Origin: SIG440 sp045645485
Lineage (GTDB): Bacteria > Bacillota > Clostridia > Monoglobales > Monoglobaceae
DNA: 64,000 nucleotides
Direction: 5' to 3'
Assembly (NCBI GenBank): GCA_045645485.1
Contig: JAZRIX010000061.1
Coordinates: 13,807-77,806, forward strand
The translations under genes and the position numbers were made by a program. The notes under the pieces are model-generated. The model searched no databases, was not told where the DNA came from, and was given only the letters and a program-made list of their open reading frames with translations. This document shows positions 53,178 through 61,739 of this stretch, piece by piece. How positions within the stretch are numbered: the stretch's first letter is position 1; every line of letters begins with the position of its first letter.

Positions 53178-54035
53178 ATGGGAGCTCTTTTTGGTCCTGC
53201 AGGCAACTGTGAAGATTTTTATGCAGCAAAACACAAATCCTCTCTTGAGGCACCCGCATGGGTGAAGGAAAACGGTCTTGGTGCTTATGAATACCAATGC
53301 GGAAAAGGTGTCAAGATATCCGATGAGGCGGCAACTTTAATTGGTCGGAGTGCGGCAGAGAACGGTATTGCCTTGTCTGTTCATGCACCCTATTATATAA
53401 GCCTTTCTTCTGTGGATGAAGAAAAACGAAATAACAGTATAGGCTACATTCTGAAAACCCTTGAAGCTGCAAAGTGTATGGGTGCAGCGAGAATTGTTGT
53501 GCATTCAGGCTCCTGCGGAGATATTACACGAAGAGAGGCTCTTGAACTTGCAAAAGACACTCTTGCAAAGGCTGTGAAAGCGGCGGATGACGAAGGCTTT
53601 GGTGATATTGCAATCTGCCCTGAAACTATGGGAAAGGTGAAGCAGTTGGGAACGGTGGAAGAGGTATGCGAGCTGTGTCTTGTTGATGAACGGCTTATTC
53701 CCACCATAGATTTTGGTCACGTTAATTCCCAGACCCTTGGCGGTCTCAGAACCTTTGAAGGTTACTTAAAGGTTTTTGACACAATTTATAAAAAGCTTGG
53801 CGTGGAACGTCTAAATAAATTTCACGCGCATTACAGCAGAATAGAATATACAAATGCAGGTGAAAAAAAGCATCACCGCTTTGATGAAAAGGAGTTTGAA
53901 CCTGAATTTGACCCTATTGCCCGCATTGTGACAGAGAGGAATTTGTCTCCGATTATAATATGCGAGTCCAGAGGAACTCAGACCAGAGATGCGGTGGAAA
54001 TGCAAAGAATTTATATGGAGGCAAAAAATGCATAA
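53178..54035 (+). CDS. nfo: Deoxyribonuclease IV (AP endonuclease, Nfo)
   Basis: A 285-residue TIM-barrel enzyme. Metal ligands are visible in order: HAPYYI, HSGS, CPETMG, DFGHVN, HAHYSRIEY, then HHRFDE and ICES. Cleaves next to abasic sites in base-excision repair. Its start is 4 bases after the yqeG stop; ATG follows a GAGG sequence. Its stop lies 8 bases inside the next gene's start. Confidence 0.92.
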   Translation: MGALFGPAGNCEDFYAAKHKSSLEAPAWVKENGLGAYEYQCGKGVKISDEAATLIGRSAAENGIALSVHAPYYISLSSVDEEKRNNSIGYILKTLEAAKCMGAARIVVHSGSCGDITRREALELAKDTLAKAVKAADDEGFGDIAICPETMGKVKQLGTVEEVCELCLVDERLIPTIDFGHVNSQTLGGLRTFEGYLKVFDTIYKKLGVERLNKFHAHYSRIEYTNAGEKKHHRFDEKEFEPEFDPIARIVTERNLSPIIICESRGTQTRDAVEMQRIYMEAKNA

Positions 54036-55077
54036 CAAACTCAGTAATCTGTTCAGAAAATGCGATGCAGTTTTGATTACTTCACCGCATAATATGCTTT
54101 ATTTCAGTGGCTTTTCAGGCGGCGAAGGTGCGGTTGTTATTGCAAAAAACCAAAGAACGGTATTTACGGATTCAAGGTATACCGAGCAGGCATTGAATGA
54201 GGTAAAGGGTTTTGACGTTACGGAGACAAATGACTATCTGGGTGCTGCTTGCCGATTCTTTGAAAAAAACAGTCTGTCGCTTGTTGCCTTTGAAGATGAT
54301 GAAATGTCGGTTTCACAGTACAACCGGTTGGAAAATCTGTTTGACGGAGGAAAGTTTTTGCCGTCTTCAGGAGAAATACGCACAATGCGTATGGTGAAGA
54401 CAGATAGTGAACTTGAAAAAATCCGCAGAGCTGAAAAAATCGGATGCAAAGCCTTTGAACATATTCTTGATTTTATAAAGCCGGGAGTGCCGGAAAGAGA
54501 TATTGCTCTGGAAATTGAGTATTTTATGAAAAAGCAAGGCGCATCAGGACTTTCCTTTGATACAATTGCCATATCGGGAAAGCGTACCAGTCTTCCACAC
54601 GGTGTGCCTACTGATAAAAAAATTGAAAGCGGAGACTTTGTGACATTGGACTTTGGCTGTGTTCTGGACGGTTATTGTTCAGATATGACAAGAACTGTTG
54701 TGGTGGGAAAAGCCACCGATGAGCAAAAAAGGATATATAATATTGTTAAGCGTGCTCAGCAGATAGGACTAGATAAGATTTGTGAGGGTGTACAGTGTTC
54801 TGATGTTGATATGGCGGCACGGGATTATATAACAGCTTGCGGATACGGACAGTATTTCAGGCACTCTTTGGGGCATGGCGTTGGACTTCTGGTTCATGAG
54901 TTCCCCACTCTTTCTCCTAAATCAGAAATTGTCCTGGATAAAAATATGGTTGTCAGCTGTGAACCGGGAATTTATATTCCTGATTTTGGCGGTGTGAGAA
55001 TAGAAGATCTGGTTGCTGTAACAAAGGACGGCTGTGAAAATCTGACCCCTGTTACAAAAGAACTGATAGAATTATGA
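54028..55077 (+). CDS. Xaa-Pro aminopeptidase-like M24B peptidase
   Basis: A 349-residue protein; ATG 54028 follows GGAGG. N-terminal creatinase domain (1-125), then the M24 pita-bread domain with metal ligands in LDFGCVLDGYCSDMTRT, HSLGHGVGLLVHE, CEPGIY and GVRIEDLVAV. Cleaves N-terminal residues before proline. Here it follows nfo; in Bacillus the related yqhT precedes efp, which is not seen here. Confidence 0.93.
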   Translation: MHNKLSNLFRKCDAVLITSPHNMLYFSGFSGGEGAVVIAKNQRTVFTDSRYTEQALNEVKGFDVTETNDYLGAACRFFEKNSLSLVAFEDDEMSVSQYNRLENLFDGGKFLPSSGEIRTMRMVKTDSELEKIRRAEKIGCKAFEHILDFIKPGVPERDIALEIEYFMKKQGASGLSFDTIAISGKRTSLPHGVPTDKKIESGDFVTLDFGCVLDGYCSDMTRTVVVGKATDEQKRIYNIVKRAQQIGLDKICEGVQCSDVDMAARDYITACGYGQYFRHSLGHGVGLLVHEFPTLSPKSEIVLDKNMVVSCEPGIYIPDFGGVRIEDLVAVTKDGCENLTPVTKELIEL

Positions 55078-55082
55078 GAACA

Positions 55083-55137
55083 AAGTGGCTATACCGCTCG
55101 CTTAAGGCGAACGGCGTAGCCGCTTTCTTGTGTTCAC
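55083..55137. repeat. Dispersed palindromic repeat, copy C
   Basis: A large imperfect palindrome: GAACAAAGTGGCTA at the left, TAGCC...TTTCTTGTGTTC at the right, GCTCGCTTAAGGCGAA at the centre. The right half, with GGCGTAGC and CTTGT, matches copies A and B. Confidence 0.65.
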
Positions 55138-55179
55138 TTGAAATTCAAAGATAAATTTGACACTAATTAAAAAAAACAC

Positions 55180-55208
55180 TTGCAGTTAGACGGAATATAA
55201 TGTATAAT
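55180..55208 (+). promoter_or_regulatory. ychF promoter
   Basis: TTGCAG 55180-55185, 17-base spacer, TATAAT 55203-55208. Confidence 0.75.
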
Positions 55209-55254
55209 ATATAGATATTACTATGGAAAAATATATGAAAGAGTTGATAAAAAT

Positions 55255-56352
55255 ATGAAACTTGGTATAGTAGGACTTCCGAATGTAGGAAAGAGTACAC
55301 TTTTTAACGCTATTACTCAGGCGGGTGCAGAATCTGCAAACTATCCCTTCTGTACAATTGAACCCAATGTGGGTACTGTTGCTGTTCCTGACAGCAGACT
55401 TGACAGACTGGCTGAAATGTATGACCCTGACAAGGTTACTCCGGCTGTAATAGAATTTGTTGACATTGCGGGTCTTGTGAAGGGTGCCAGCAAGGGCGAA
55501 GGACTTGGCAACAAGTTCCTTTCAAATATTCGTGAGGTTGATGCAATTGTTCACGTTGTACGTGCTTTTGAGGATACAAATATAGTTCACGTTGAAGGTA
55601 GTGTTGACCCTCTGCGTGATATTGAAACCATAAACTTTGAGCTTATTTTCTCGGACCTTGAAATTATTGCAAGACGTATTGACCGTCTGAAGAAACAGCT
55701 CAAGGGCGGTGACAAGAAGTATCAGGTTGAAATTGATTTTCTTGAGGGTCTTACCGCACAGCTTGAAAAAGGTATCAGTGCCAGAGCTCTTGATTATACA
55801 GATGACGAGAAAGAATTCCTGAAGGAAGTTTCTCTCCTGAGTCTGAAGCCTGTTATTTATGCCGCAAATGTTGCCGAGGATGATTATGCAAAGGCTGATG
55901 ACGAAAATCCTTTTGTTGCAAAAATTCGTGAATTTGCTGCGGCAGAAAAGTCGGAGGTAATGGTTATTTCTGCCAGAATTGAAGAAGAAATTGCCGAGCT
56001 TGACAAGGAAGAAAAGCAGATGTTTCTGGAAGAGCTGGGGGCGGAAGAATCCGGTCTTGACAAGCTTATCCGTGCAAGCTACAAGCTTTTGGGACTTATC
56101 AGTTATCTCACAGCCGGAAAGCCTGAAGTGAGAGCGTGGACAATTACAAAGGGAACAAAGGCTCCTCAGGCGGCAGGAAAGATTCATACAGACTTTGAAC
56201 GCGGCTTTATACGTGCGGAGGTTGTTGCATATAATGACCTTATGGAAAACGGAAGTATGGCGGCAGCAAAGGAAAAAGGTCTTGTGAGAAGCGAAGGCAA
56301 GGAATATACCGTTGAGGACGGGGATATAATATTGTTCAGATTTAATGTATGA
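55255..56352 (+). CDS. ychF: Redox-regulated ATPase YchF
   Basis: A 365-residue OBG-family protein. G1 GLPNVGKST (6-14), EFVDIAGLVKGASKGEGLG for the G2/G3 region, and NVAE in place of NKxD, which explains ATP preference. TGS domain at the C-terminus. Binds ribosomes and responds to oxidative stress in other bacteria. The ribosome site, AAAGAG, is weak. Confidence 0.97.
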   Translation: MKLGIVGLPNVGKSTLFNAITQAGAESANYPFCTIEPNVGTVAVPDSRLDRLAEMYDPDKVTPAVIEFVDIAGLVKGASKGEGLGNKFLSNIREVDAIVHVVRAFEDTNIVHVEGSVDPLRDIETINFELIFSDLEIIARRIDRLKKQLKGGDKKYQVEIDFLEGLTAQLEKGISARALDYTDDEKEFLKEVSLLSLKPVIYAANVAEDDYAKADDENPFVAKIREFAAAEKSEVMVISARIEEEIAELDKEEKQMFLEELGAEESGLDKLIRASYKLLGLISYLTAGKPEVRAWTITKGTKAPQAAGKIHTDFERGFIRAEVVAYNDLMENGSMAAAKEKGLVRSEGKEYTVEDGDIILFRFNV

Positions 56353-56380
56353 TAAAGAAATTGATGAAAGGGCGTTGAAT

Positions 56381-56653
56381 ATGGATTTTTTGTCAAATAT
56401 GCAGAAGTTTTTGACCAATACAACCGAGATTGTGGTTCAAAAAACAGGTGAGCTTGTTGAAACTTCAAAAGTAAAATACAGTATTTTTGATATAAGAAAC
56501 GATATTGAAAAAATCTGTACCGAAATTGGCGAAAAGATTTATGAGGGTTATCGTAACGAAGAAAATGTTGCAGAATTTATTGAAGAAAAATGCCTTGAAA
56601 TTGATAAGCTGAATGAAAAAATGGAATTATTAAAGAAAAAACTGCAGGACTGA
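56381..56653 (+). CDS. Small coiled-coil protein of unknown function
   Basis: A 90-residue protein; ATG 56381 chosen for AAAGGG eight bases before it, although an in-frame codon at 56345 overlaps the ychF end. Sequence is helical, with a heptad-like C-terminal third (LDKLNEKMELLKKKL type). It has no motif I can name. It sits between ychF and cmk and is probably cotranscribed with them. Similar small proteins between these genes are frequent in Clostridia but without a known role. Confidence 0.7.
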   Translation: MDFLSNMQKFLTNTTEIVVQKTGELVETSKVKYSIFDIRNDIEKICTEIGEKIYEGYRNEENVAEFIEEKCLEIDKLNEKMELLKKKLQD

Positions 56654-56679
56654 TTTTTTGCAGTGAAAAGGAGAATGGT

Positions 56680-57354
56680 ATGAGTACCTACAAAATTGCT
56701 ATTGACGGACCTGCAGGTGCGGGAAAAAGCACTATTGCAAAGGCTGCGGCAAAACAGCTCAACTTTGTTTATATTGATACAGGAGCTATGTTCCGTGCAA
56801 TCGGTCTTGCGGCTGTAAGAGCAGGACTGAATCCTGCAAGGGATGTGAATGAAATTATTGCTCTTCTGGCGTCTGTGGACGTAACACTTTCTCACGGCGA
56901 GAACGGTCAGGAAATTTTTCTCAACGGTGAAAATGTCTCTACCGAAATTCGTTTACCTGAGATATCTGTTGCGGCATCAGATGTGTCAAAAATTCCTGAG
57001 GTTAGAGCAAAGCTTCTTGAACTTCAGCGCAGTATTGCAGGAAAAACAGATGTGATTATGGATGGCAGAGATATCGGAACAGTTGTTTTGCCTGATGCTC
57101 AGCTGAAGATTTTTCTTACGGCATCCCTTGAAGAAAGAGCAATGCGCAGATTCGAGGAATTGAAGGAAAAGGGTATTGAATGCGATTTTGACGAAGTCAA
57201 GCGTGATATGGAATACCGTGACAAAAACGATTCCGAGCGTGAAATTGCACCTCTCAGACCTGCTGAAGACGGCGTTATCGTAGACACAACGGGAAATACT
57301 CTTGAGGAATCTGTGAATGCAATTATAGATTTGATAAAGGAAAGTAGAAAGTAA
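56680..57354 (+). CDS. cmk: Cytidylate kinase
   Basis: A 224-residue kinase, phosphorylates CMP and dCMP. P-loop GPAGAGKST (about 9-17), MDGRDIGTVVLPDA and RDKNDSER for the CMP-binding and lid parts. GGAG before the ATG. Overlaps plsC by one base; the order cmk-plsC-ispH-rpsA is standard in Clostridia. Confidence 0.96.
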   Translation: MSTYKIAIDGPAGAGKSTIAKAAAKQLNFVYIDTGAMFRAIGLAAVRAGLNPARDVNEIIALLASVDVTLSHGENGQEIFLNGENVSTEIRLPEISVAASDVSKIPEVRAKLLELQRSIAGKTDVIMDGRDIGTVVLPDAQLKIFLTASLEERAMRRFEELKEKGIECDFDEVKRDMEYRDKNDSEREIAPLRPAEDGVIVDTTGNTLEESVNAIIDLIKESRK

Positions 57355-57953
57355 TGAAAAAGTTTTTTCTTGCCCTTGCGAGGGGCATATATAAATTATT
57401 GTTTAAGATTGAAATTATCGGTATTGAGAACATTCCAAGTGATAGGAATTTTCTTGTCACACCAAATCATCTCAGCAACTTTGACCCACCGCTGATTGCG
57501 GCATTTTTGCCTGTTGATCTGGCGTATATGGCAAAAGCCAGTCTTTTCAAGGTTCCGGTTGTTGGATGGGTGATAAAATCCTTTGGTGCTTTCCCCGTGA
57601 AAAAGACAGGAAACGATGTTTCAGCAGTAAAAACTGCTATAAAAATTCTTAAGGACGGAAACTCTCTTGCAATTTTTCCTGAGGGAAAACGTATGCGTAC
57701 ACCGGGAATCCTTGGTGAAGGGAAGCCGGGGGCTGCTATGCTTGCAACAAAAGCACAGGTGGGTTTTCTTCCCATAGGAATTAATGCTTCTTACAAATTC
57801 AGAAGCAAGGTTACGGTGAAAATCGGAAAGTACATAGACATTTCGGAATATTCTGAAAAGAGGCTTTCATCCGAACAGCTTCAGGACATCACCAATAATG
57901 TTCTGATGCCCCAAATTGCAGATTTGGCAGGAGCGAAGACTTATGGAAATTAA
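57354..57953 (+). CDS. plsC: 1-acyl-sn-glycerol-3-phosphate acyltransferase
   Basis: A 199-residue acyltransferase. The catalytic H-x4-D motif is in NHLSNFDPPL, and FPEGKRM is motif III. Makes phosphatidic acid for membrane lipids. Its start overlaps the cmk stop (one base), and its end overlaps the ispH fusion by 11. Confidence 0.95.
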   Translation: MKKFFLALARGIYKLLFKIEIIGIENIPSDRNFLVTPNHLSNFDPPLIAAFLPVDLAYMAKASLFKVPVVGWVIKSFGAFPVKKTGNDVSAVKTAIKILKDGNSLAIFPEGKRMRTPGILGEGKPGAAMLATKAQVGFLPIGINASYKFRSKVTVKIGKYIDISEYSEKRLSSEQLQDITNNVLMPQIADLAGAKTYGN

Positions 57954-60231
57954 GATTGCAGATAAAGCCGGTTTTTGTTTCGGCGTTGACCGTGCTGTAA
58001 AAATTGCTTATGATACTGCAGGTACACCTGCAAAGAGAATATATACGTACGGAATGCTTATTCACAATCACGACGTGACATCCGAGCTTGAAGAAATGGG
58101 TGTTTGCTGTGCGGAAAGCATTGAGGATATACCTGAAGGTGCTACTGTAATTATTCGTGCTCACGGAATATCAGAAAGAGAATACCGTGAAATAGAAGAA
58201 AAAAACGCAGAGATAATTGATGCAACCTGTCCTTTTGTGAAAAGGATTCACAAAATTGCAATGGAAGAGCACGGCAAAGGCAGACTGGTGGTTATTGCAG
58301 GTGACAGAAATCATCCTGAGGTAAAGGGGATAAACGGGTGGTGCGAGAACTCTGCTGTCATTATTGGCACAGATGAAAATTATGAAGAGATTTTGCAGAA
58401 AAATGCCGAAATTCCCGTAAGTTTGGTGGCGCAGACCACTATGCGCAAAGAAAAAGTAAAAAAAATTGAAAAAACTTTAAAAAAACATTTTACAAATGTG
58501 AATTTTTTTGATACAATATGTAGTGCAACTGAAGAAAGACAACTTGCCGCGGCAAAACTTTCGGAGGAGTGTGACGTAATGTTTGTCTTTGGCGGAAGAA
58601 ACAGTTCGAATACGGAAAAGCTCTTCGAGATTTGCCGTGAGGGCTGCAGCGAGACATACAAAGTTGAAAATGCAAAAGAATTAAATGAGCTTGCTCATTT
58701 GTTAAAAAATAAAAAAATAAAAAAAGTAGGCATTACCGCCGGAGCATCTACTCCGGATAAGGTAATCAAGGAGGCAAAATTAACCATGGCGGAAATCACA
58801 AATGAAATGAACTTTGCAGAGGCATTGGAAGAAACTTTAAAGCCCTTAACAACAGGTGATATTGTTAAAGGTGTAGTTATCGGAATTACCCCTACAGAGG
58901 TACAGGTGGACATTGACGGAAAGTATGACGGCGTTATCCCCGCAAACGAAGTAACAAACGATTCATCAGCAGACATCAAATCTTTGATCAAGGTTGGTGA
59001 CGAAGTGGATGTATTTGTTGTTCACGTTAGCGACCGTGACGGTGTTGTTACTCTCTCAAAGAAGAAAATCGATGCAGAAAAGGGCTTGATGGAACTTCAG
59101 GCAGACTTTGACAACCGTACTGTTCTCAATGGCAGAATTGTTGAAATTGTTAAAGGCGGTATTGTTACAATCGCAAAGGGCGTAAGAGTATTTATTCCTG
59201 CGTCAGAAGCTGCTGAACGTTTTGTTGAAGACCTCGGTTCACTTCTGAACACCGAAGTTTCATTTAGAATTATAAAGATGGACAAGGATCGCAGAGGCAG
59301 ACTCAGAGTTGTTGGTTCTATCAAAGAAGTTGCAAAGGAAATCAGCGCAAAGAAAGCAGAAGAATTCTGGGCAACAGTTGAAGTTGGCAAAAAGTATACA
59401 GGTACTGTTAAGTCACTGACAAAATTCGGTGCATTCATTGATTTGGGCGGTGTTGACGGACTTATTCATATTTCAGAGCTTTCTGACAGCCGTATCAATC
59501 ATCCCTCGGAGGTTGTGAAGGTTGGTGATTCTATTGATGTATTCATTAAGGAAGCAAACAAAGAAACAGGAAAGATTTCATTGGTAAAAGAACTTGAAGA
59601 AGAAAAGAAAGCAAGAGAAGCTGCTTTCTGGGCATCTCTTGAAGTTGGCAAGGCATACACAGGTACTGTTAAGTCAATTACAGCTTTCGGTGCATTTGTT
59701 GACCTTGGCGGTGTTGACGGTCTTGTTCACGTTTCTGAACTTTCATGGACAAGAATCAAGCATCCTTCTGAAGTTGTGAAAGAAGGAGATACTCTTGAAG
59801 TTTATATCAAGGATATTGATGTTGAAGCAAAGAAGATTTCTCTCGGACACAAGAAGGAAGAAGACAGTCCTTGGTACAAGGCAACAAAAGACCTTAAGGT
59901 TGGTGATAACATCAAGTGTAAGGTTGTTCGCATCCTTCCCTTCGGTGCTTTTGCTGAAGTAGCACCTTTTGTTGACGGTCTTATCCATATTTCACAGATT
60001 GCAAATACAAGAATTGACAAGCCATCTGATGTTCTCAATATTGGTGATGAAATCGAAGTTCAGGTTACTGAAATCAATAATGAAACAAAGCAGATTGGCC
60101 TTTCAAGAAAGGTTCTTCTTGAAGATTACGCTCCTGAAGCTGCTACTGAAGAAAAAGTTGAAGAAGCTGCTGATGAGTCATACACAGAAGAAGGCTCCTT
60201 CACACTTGGCGACATTCTTGATGCTGAATAA
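57943..60231 (+). CDS. IspH-ribosomal protein S1 fusion
   Basis: A 762-residue protein; ATG 57943 follows AGGAG. Residues 1-285 are IspH, 4-hydroxy-3-methylbut-2-enyl diphosphate reductase: three iron-sulfur cysteines (AGFCFGV, DATCPFV, DTICSAT) and the substrate motif RAHGIS. Five S1 RNA-binding repeats follow (roughly 305-375, 390-460, 475-550, 560-635, 645-720), then an acidic tail. The third and fourth S1 repeats are nearly identical. The fusion is known in Clostridia; the last isoprenoid step and mRNA binding are joined for unknown reasons. It probably supplies the S1 function. Confidence 0.96.
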   Translation: MEIKIADKAGFCFGVDRAVKIAYDTAGTPAKRIYTYGMLIHNHDVTSELEEMGVCCAESIEDIPEGATVIIRAHGISEREYREIEEKNAEIIDATCPFVKRIHKIAMEEHGKGRLVVIAGDRNHPEVKGINGWCENSAVIIGTDENYEEILQKNAEIPVSLVAQTTMRKEKVKKIEKTLKKHFTNVNFFDTICSATEERQLAAAKLSEECDVMFVFGGRNSSNTEKLFEICREGCSETYKVENAKELNELAHLLKNKKIKKVGITAGASTPDKVIKEAKLTMAEITNEMNFAEALEETLKPLTTGDIVKGVVIGITPTEVQVDIDGKYDGVIPANEVTNDSSADIKSLIKVGDEVDVFVVHVSDRDGVVTLSKKKIDAEKGLMELQADFDNRTVLNGRIVEIVKGGIVTIAKGVRVFIPASEAAERFVEDLGSLLNTEVSFRIIKMDKDRRGRLRVVGSIKEVAKEISAKKAEEFWATVEVGKKYTGTVKSLTKFGAFIDLGGVDGLIHISELSDSRINHPSEVVKVGDSIDVFIKEANKETGKISLVKELEEEKKAREAAFWASLEVGKAYTGTVKSITAFGAFVDLGGVDGLVHVSELSWTRIKHPSEVVKEGDTLEVYIKDIDVEAKKISLGHKKEEDSPWYKATKDLKVGDNIKCKVVRILPFGAFAEVAPFVDGLIHISQIANTRIDKPSDVLNIGDEIEVQVTEINNETKQIGLSRKVLLEDYAPEAATEEKVEEAADESYTEEGSFTLGDILDAE

Positions 60232-60247
60232 TCTATAAAAAATTTAC

Positions 60248-60278
60248 TAAGGCGGTTATATTCTAACCGCCTTACTTT
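60248..60278 (+). terminator. Terminator after the ispH-S1 gene
   Basis: TAAGGCGGTTA (60248-60258), five-base loop, TAACCGCCTTA (60264-60274), then CTTT. Confidence 0.8.
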
Positions 60279-60322
60279 ATATTATGCCGTAGGGGTTTTT
60301 GAGAAATAGAAAGGATTTTGTT

Positions 60323-61684
60323 ATGAACGTATTTGAATACAAAAAAAATCTGGACGGAAAAAAGATATCTGTTATCGGAGTTGGTGTCAGCAATGTTCCG
60401 CTTATTCGTTTTCTGACAGAAGGCGGTGCAAGAGTTACGGCTCATGACAAGAAAAACGCAGAGGCTCTGGGAGAGGTGTACGCTGAATTATCCCAGCTGG
60501 GTGTTGAATTTGTTCTGGGTGAGGATTATCTCAAAAACATTCCGCAGGGTACAGAAGTTGTTTTCAAGACTCCCGGACTTCGCGGTGATGTTCCTGAGCT
60601 TGAAGCCGCAAGAGCAAAAGGCATTGAGGTTACCTCTGAGATGGAGCTGTTTTTTGAACTTTGCCCCTGTGAAATCATTGCTGTTACCGGAAGTGACGGA
60701 AAAACCACAACCACCACTCTTATCGGTGAAATGCTGAAAAAAGAAGGTTATGTTTGTCATATAGGCGGAAACATAGGAAGACCACTCGTTGCAGAGCTTG
60801 AAACAATGAAGGCTGACCACAAGGCTGTTCTTGAGCTTTCCAGCTTCCAGCTCTTTTCTATGAGGAAAAGCCCAAAGGTTGCTGTAATGACCAATGTTAC
60901 TCCCAATCACCTTGACTGGCATAAGGATTTTGACGAATACATTGAAGCCAAGAAAAACATAATGAAGTATCAGGACGAAACCTGTGTTCTGGTTACCAAT
61001 GTTTTGAATGATATAACGAAGAAAATAGGTGAGGAAGCCAAAGGCGAGTGGCGAAGCTTTTCTTCCGCGTCTGATGCTCTTGTGCATCTTGACAATGGGA
61101 AAATTCTTTACGGAGACGAAAAAATTATAAGCGCAGAAGATATAATTATCCCCGGAATACATAATGTTGAAAATTATATGGCGGCAATTGCTGCAACCAG
61201 AGATTTGGTTTCTGCCCAAACTGTTGAATATGTAGCCAAAAACTTTGGGGGAGTTGCTCACCGTATTGAGTTGGTTCGCACTCTGGACGGTGTTCGGTAT
61301 TACAATGATTCCATTGCCAGCAGTCCTGCAAGAACAACTGCGGGTCTGAATTCTTTTAACGAAAAGGTTATTCTGATTGCAGGGGGATATGACAAGAAGA
61401 TTCCTTTTGATGAATTTGGTGAGGTTATCAATGAACACGTCAAAAAGCTTGTGCTTGTGGGACTTACTTCAGAGAAAATCGAAAATGCTGTGAAAAATGC
61501 AAAAAATTATGAGAATATGGAAATATTCAGAGAAACAGAATTTGAAGCAGCAATAAAGAAGGCTCGTGACTGTGCAGAAAGCGGAGATATTGTACTTTTG
61601 TCACCTGCTTGTGCCAGCTTTGATTTGTTCAAGAATTTCGAAGAACGTGGAAATCTGTTCAAGAAAATTGTAATGGAATTTTAA
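60323..61684 (+). CDS. murD: UDP-N-acetylmuramoylalanine-D-glutamate ligase
   Basis: A 453-residue Mur ligase; ATG 60323 follows AAAGGA. ATP site TGSDGKTTTTTL (about 122-133), NHLDWH for the substrate region, and NDSIASSPARTTAGL late. Adds D-Glu to UDP-MurNAc-L-Ala. No other mur gene is near. Confidence 0.96.
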   Translation: MNVFEYKKNLDGKKISVIGVGVSNVPLIRFLTEGGARVTAHDKKNAEALGEVYAELSQLGVEFVLGEDYLKNIPQGTEVVFKTPGLRGDVPELEAARAKGIEVTSEMELFFELCPCEIIAVTGSDGKTTTTTLIGEMLKKEGYVCHIGGNIGRPLVAELETMKADHKAVLELSSFQLFSMRKSPKVAVMTNVTPNHLDWHKDFDEYIEAKKNIMKYQDETCVLVTNVLNDITKKIGEEAKGEWRSFSSASDALVHLDNGKILYGDEKIISAEDIIIPGIHNVENYMAAIAATRDLVSAQTVEYVAKNFGGVAHRIELVRTLDGVRYYNDSIASSPARTTAGLNSFNEKVILIAGGYDKKIPFDEFGEVINEHVKKLVLVGLTSEKIENAVKNAKNYENMEIFRETEFEAAIKKARDCAESGDIVLLSPACASFDLFKNFEERGNLFKKIVMEF

Positions 61685-61704
61685 GTTTTCAGAATATATA
61701 ACAG

Positions 61705-61739
61705 ACGCCGATGATACCAACTGTATCATCGGCGTTTTG
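61705..61739 (+). terminator. Terminator shared by murD and comEC ends
   Basis: ACGCCGATGATAC (61705-61717), CAACT loop, GTATCATCGGCGT (61723-61735), then TTT. It covers the last codons of the converging comEC gene. Confidence 0.75.
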
